Shown piece after piece: positions 43,733 through 44,218 of a stretch of 44,218 bases of DNA; position 1 is the first letter of the stretch, and each line of letters opens with the position of its first letter. The notes beneath the pieces are model-generated. The model worked only from the letters and a program-made list of their open reading frames with translations. It was not told the origin of the DNA and searched no databases. This DNA comes from a virus, in the IMG/VR virus record IMGVR_UViG_3300017598_000986, positions 1 to 44,218 of that record. The stretch is one strand, 5' to 3'. The position numbers and the translations under genes are program-made.

Positions 43733-44218
43733 AAAATATCGTAACAGTTACAGGCATACGCCCAGACTTTATACGAATGTCAGAGATATTTAAGAAATTA
43801 GACTCAGAGTTTAATCATGTTTTGATTCATACAGGACAACATTTTGACTCTATGCTATCTGATATATTCTTTAAAGAACTTGATATTCGTAAACCTGATT
43901 TTAACTTAAAAATTGGTGGCCCAGGAAAAGAGCATTATCATCAATCTGCAAAATTATCTGTTGAGTTGCTAGATTTATTAAAAACTTTAAAAGAAAAGCC
44001 AGACATAATTTTATTTCTGGGAGATTCTAATTCAGTAACATCAGCAATCCCTTTAAAAAAAGAAGGATATAAGATAGGCCATATCGAAGCTGGTATGCGT
44101 TCTGGTGATAAACGTATGCTTGAAGAAATAAATAGAACGGTATGTGATCATTGTTCTGACTATCATTTTGTATATCACGAAGACTATAAAGAAAATCTTA
44201 TAGCCGAAAATCTGCCAG
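43729..44218 (+). CDS. wecB: UDP-N-acetylglucosamine 2-epimerase (3' end outside the window)
   Basis: About 163 codons from ATG 43729, in ATGA overlap with the previous stop, and open to the right edge. TGIRPDFIRM is the N-terminal nucleotide loop (usually GTRPE); HTGQHFDSML and LFLGDSNSV carry the expected His and catalytic Asp; IGHIEAGMRSGDKRMLEEINR holds both active-site glutamates (E117 and E131 of E. coli WecB). The enzyme converts UDP-GlcNAc to UDP-ManNAc. With the two glycosyltransferases and methyltransferase it points to a phage-encoded ManNAc-containing glycan. Confidence 0.86.
   Translation, partial: MKNIVTVTGIRPDFIRMSEIFKKLDSEFNHVLIHTGQHFDSMLSDIFFKELDIRKPDFNLKIGGPGKEHYHQSAKLSVELLDLLKTLKEKPDIILFLGDSNSVTSAIPLKKEGYKIGHIEAGMRSGDKRMLEEINRTVCDHCSDYHFVYHEDYKENLIAENLP

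Overview
The window is part of the genome of a tailed double-stranded DNA phage (Caudoviricetes). It is AT-rich and very tightly packed, with no host-like housekeeping genes. A long leftward block encodes the tail, baseplate and fibres. A rightward block encodes replication, recombination and translation-related enzymes, followed by a glycan-synthesis module. A baseplate-J/gp6-like protein, a gp25-like candidate and a hub-like protein suggest a contractile-type baseplate, but no sheath, tube, capsid or terminase gene is present to confirm this. The host cannot be named. Strong Shine-Dalgarno (SD) sites precede several late genes, while several rightward genes have weak or no SD. I see no tRNA, CRISPR array, insertion sequence or integrase.

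Leftward block (1-33525, transcribed right to left). A promoter-like region lies just above 33525. The order is: tail assembly chaperone G and its predicted -1 frameshift product GT; tape measure protein; baseplate-hub-like protein; a virion protein of unknown role; a sigma-70-like protein; a 714-residue protein with a hydrophobic segment; a gp25-like candidate; a gp6/baseplate-J-like protein; a 594-residue tail protein with Ig-like inserts. A second promoter-like site (about 17123-17154) precedes a fibre series: a tail-collar fibre, a 907-residue fibre-like protein, two smaller beta-rich proteins, a 1757-residue adhesin (three beta-helix modules plus Ig-like repeats) and a 275-residue protein that appears to hold the second half of the adhesin's last Ig-like domain. 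Next come two fused glycan enzymes (methyltransferase-glycosyltransferase and GT-A/GT-B glycosyltransferase). The block ends in an open-ended collagen-like gene whose 115 uninterrupted Gly-X-Y triplets carry 52 cysteines, all in the Y position.

Rightward block (33673-44218). A UvsW-like helicase, peptide deformylase, two small proteins, a CCA-adding-enzyme-like protein with an altered active site, a membrane-anchored PD-(D/E)XK nuclease, a metallo-beta-lactamase-fold hydrolase, a PolB-type 3'-5' exonuclease, a Sak4-like ATPase and its DUF669 partner form a near-continuous operon. It ends at a strong intrinsic terminator (40900-40924). A second unit starts at once: a GT2 glycosyltransferase, a methyltransferase, an unrecognised protein, a second GT-A glycosyltransferase and the start of a UDP-GlcNAc 2-epimerase cut by the window edge.

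The most unusual items are the cysteine-studded collagen-like protein beside two fused glycosyltransferases; an Ig-like domain split over two genes; a sigma-like gene inside the tail operon together with a repeated promoter-like motif upstream of two tail transcription units; and the CCA-enzyme homologue lacking one catalytic aspartate.
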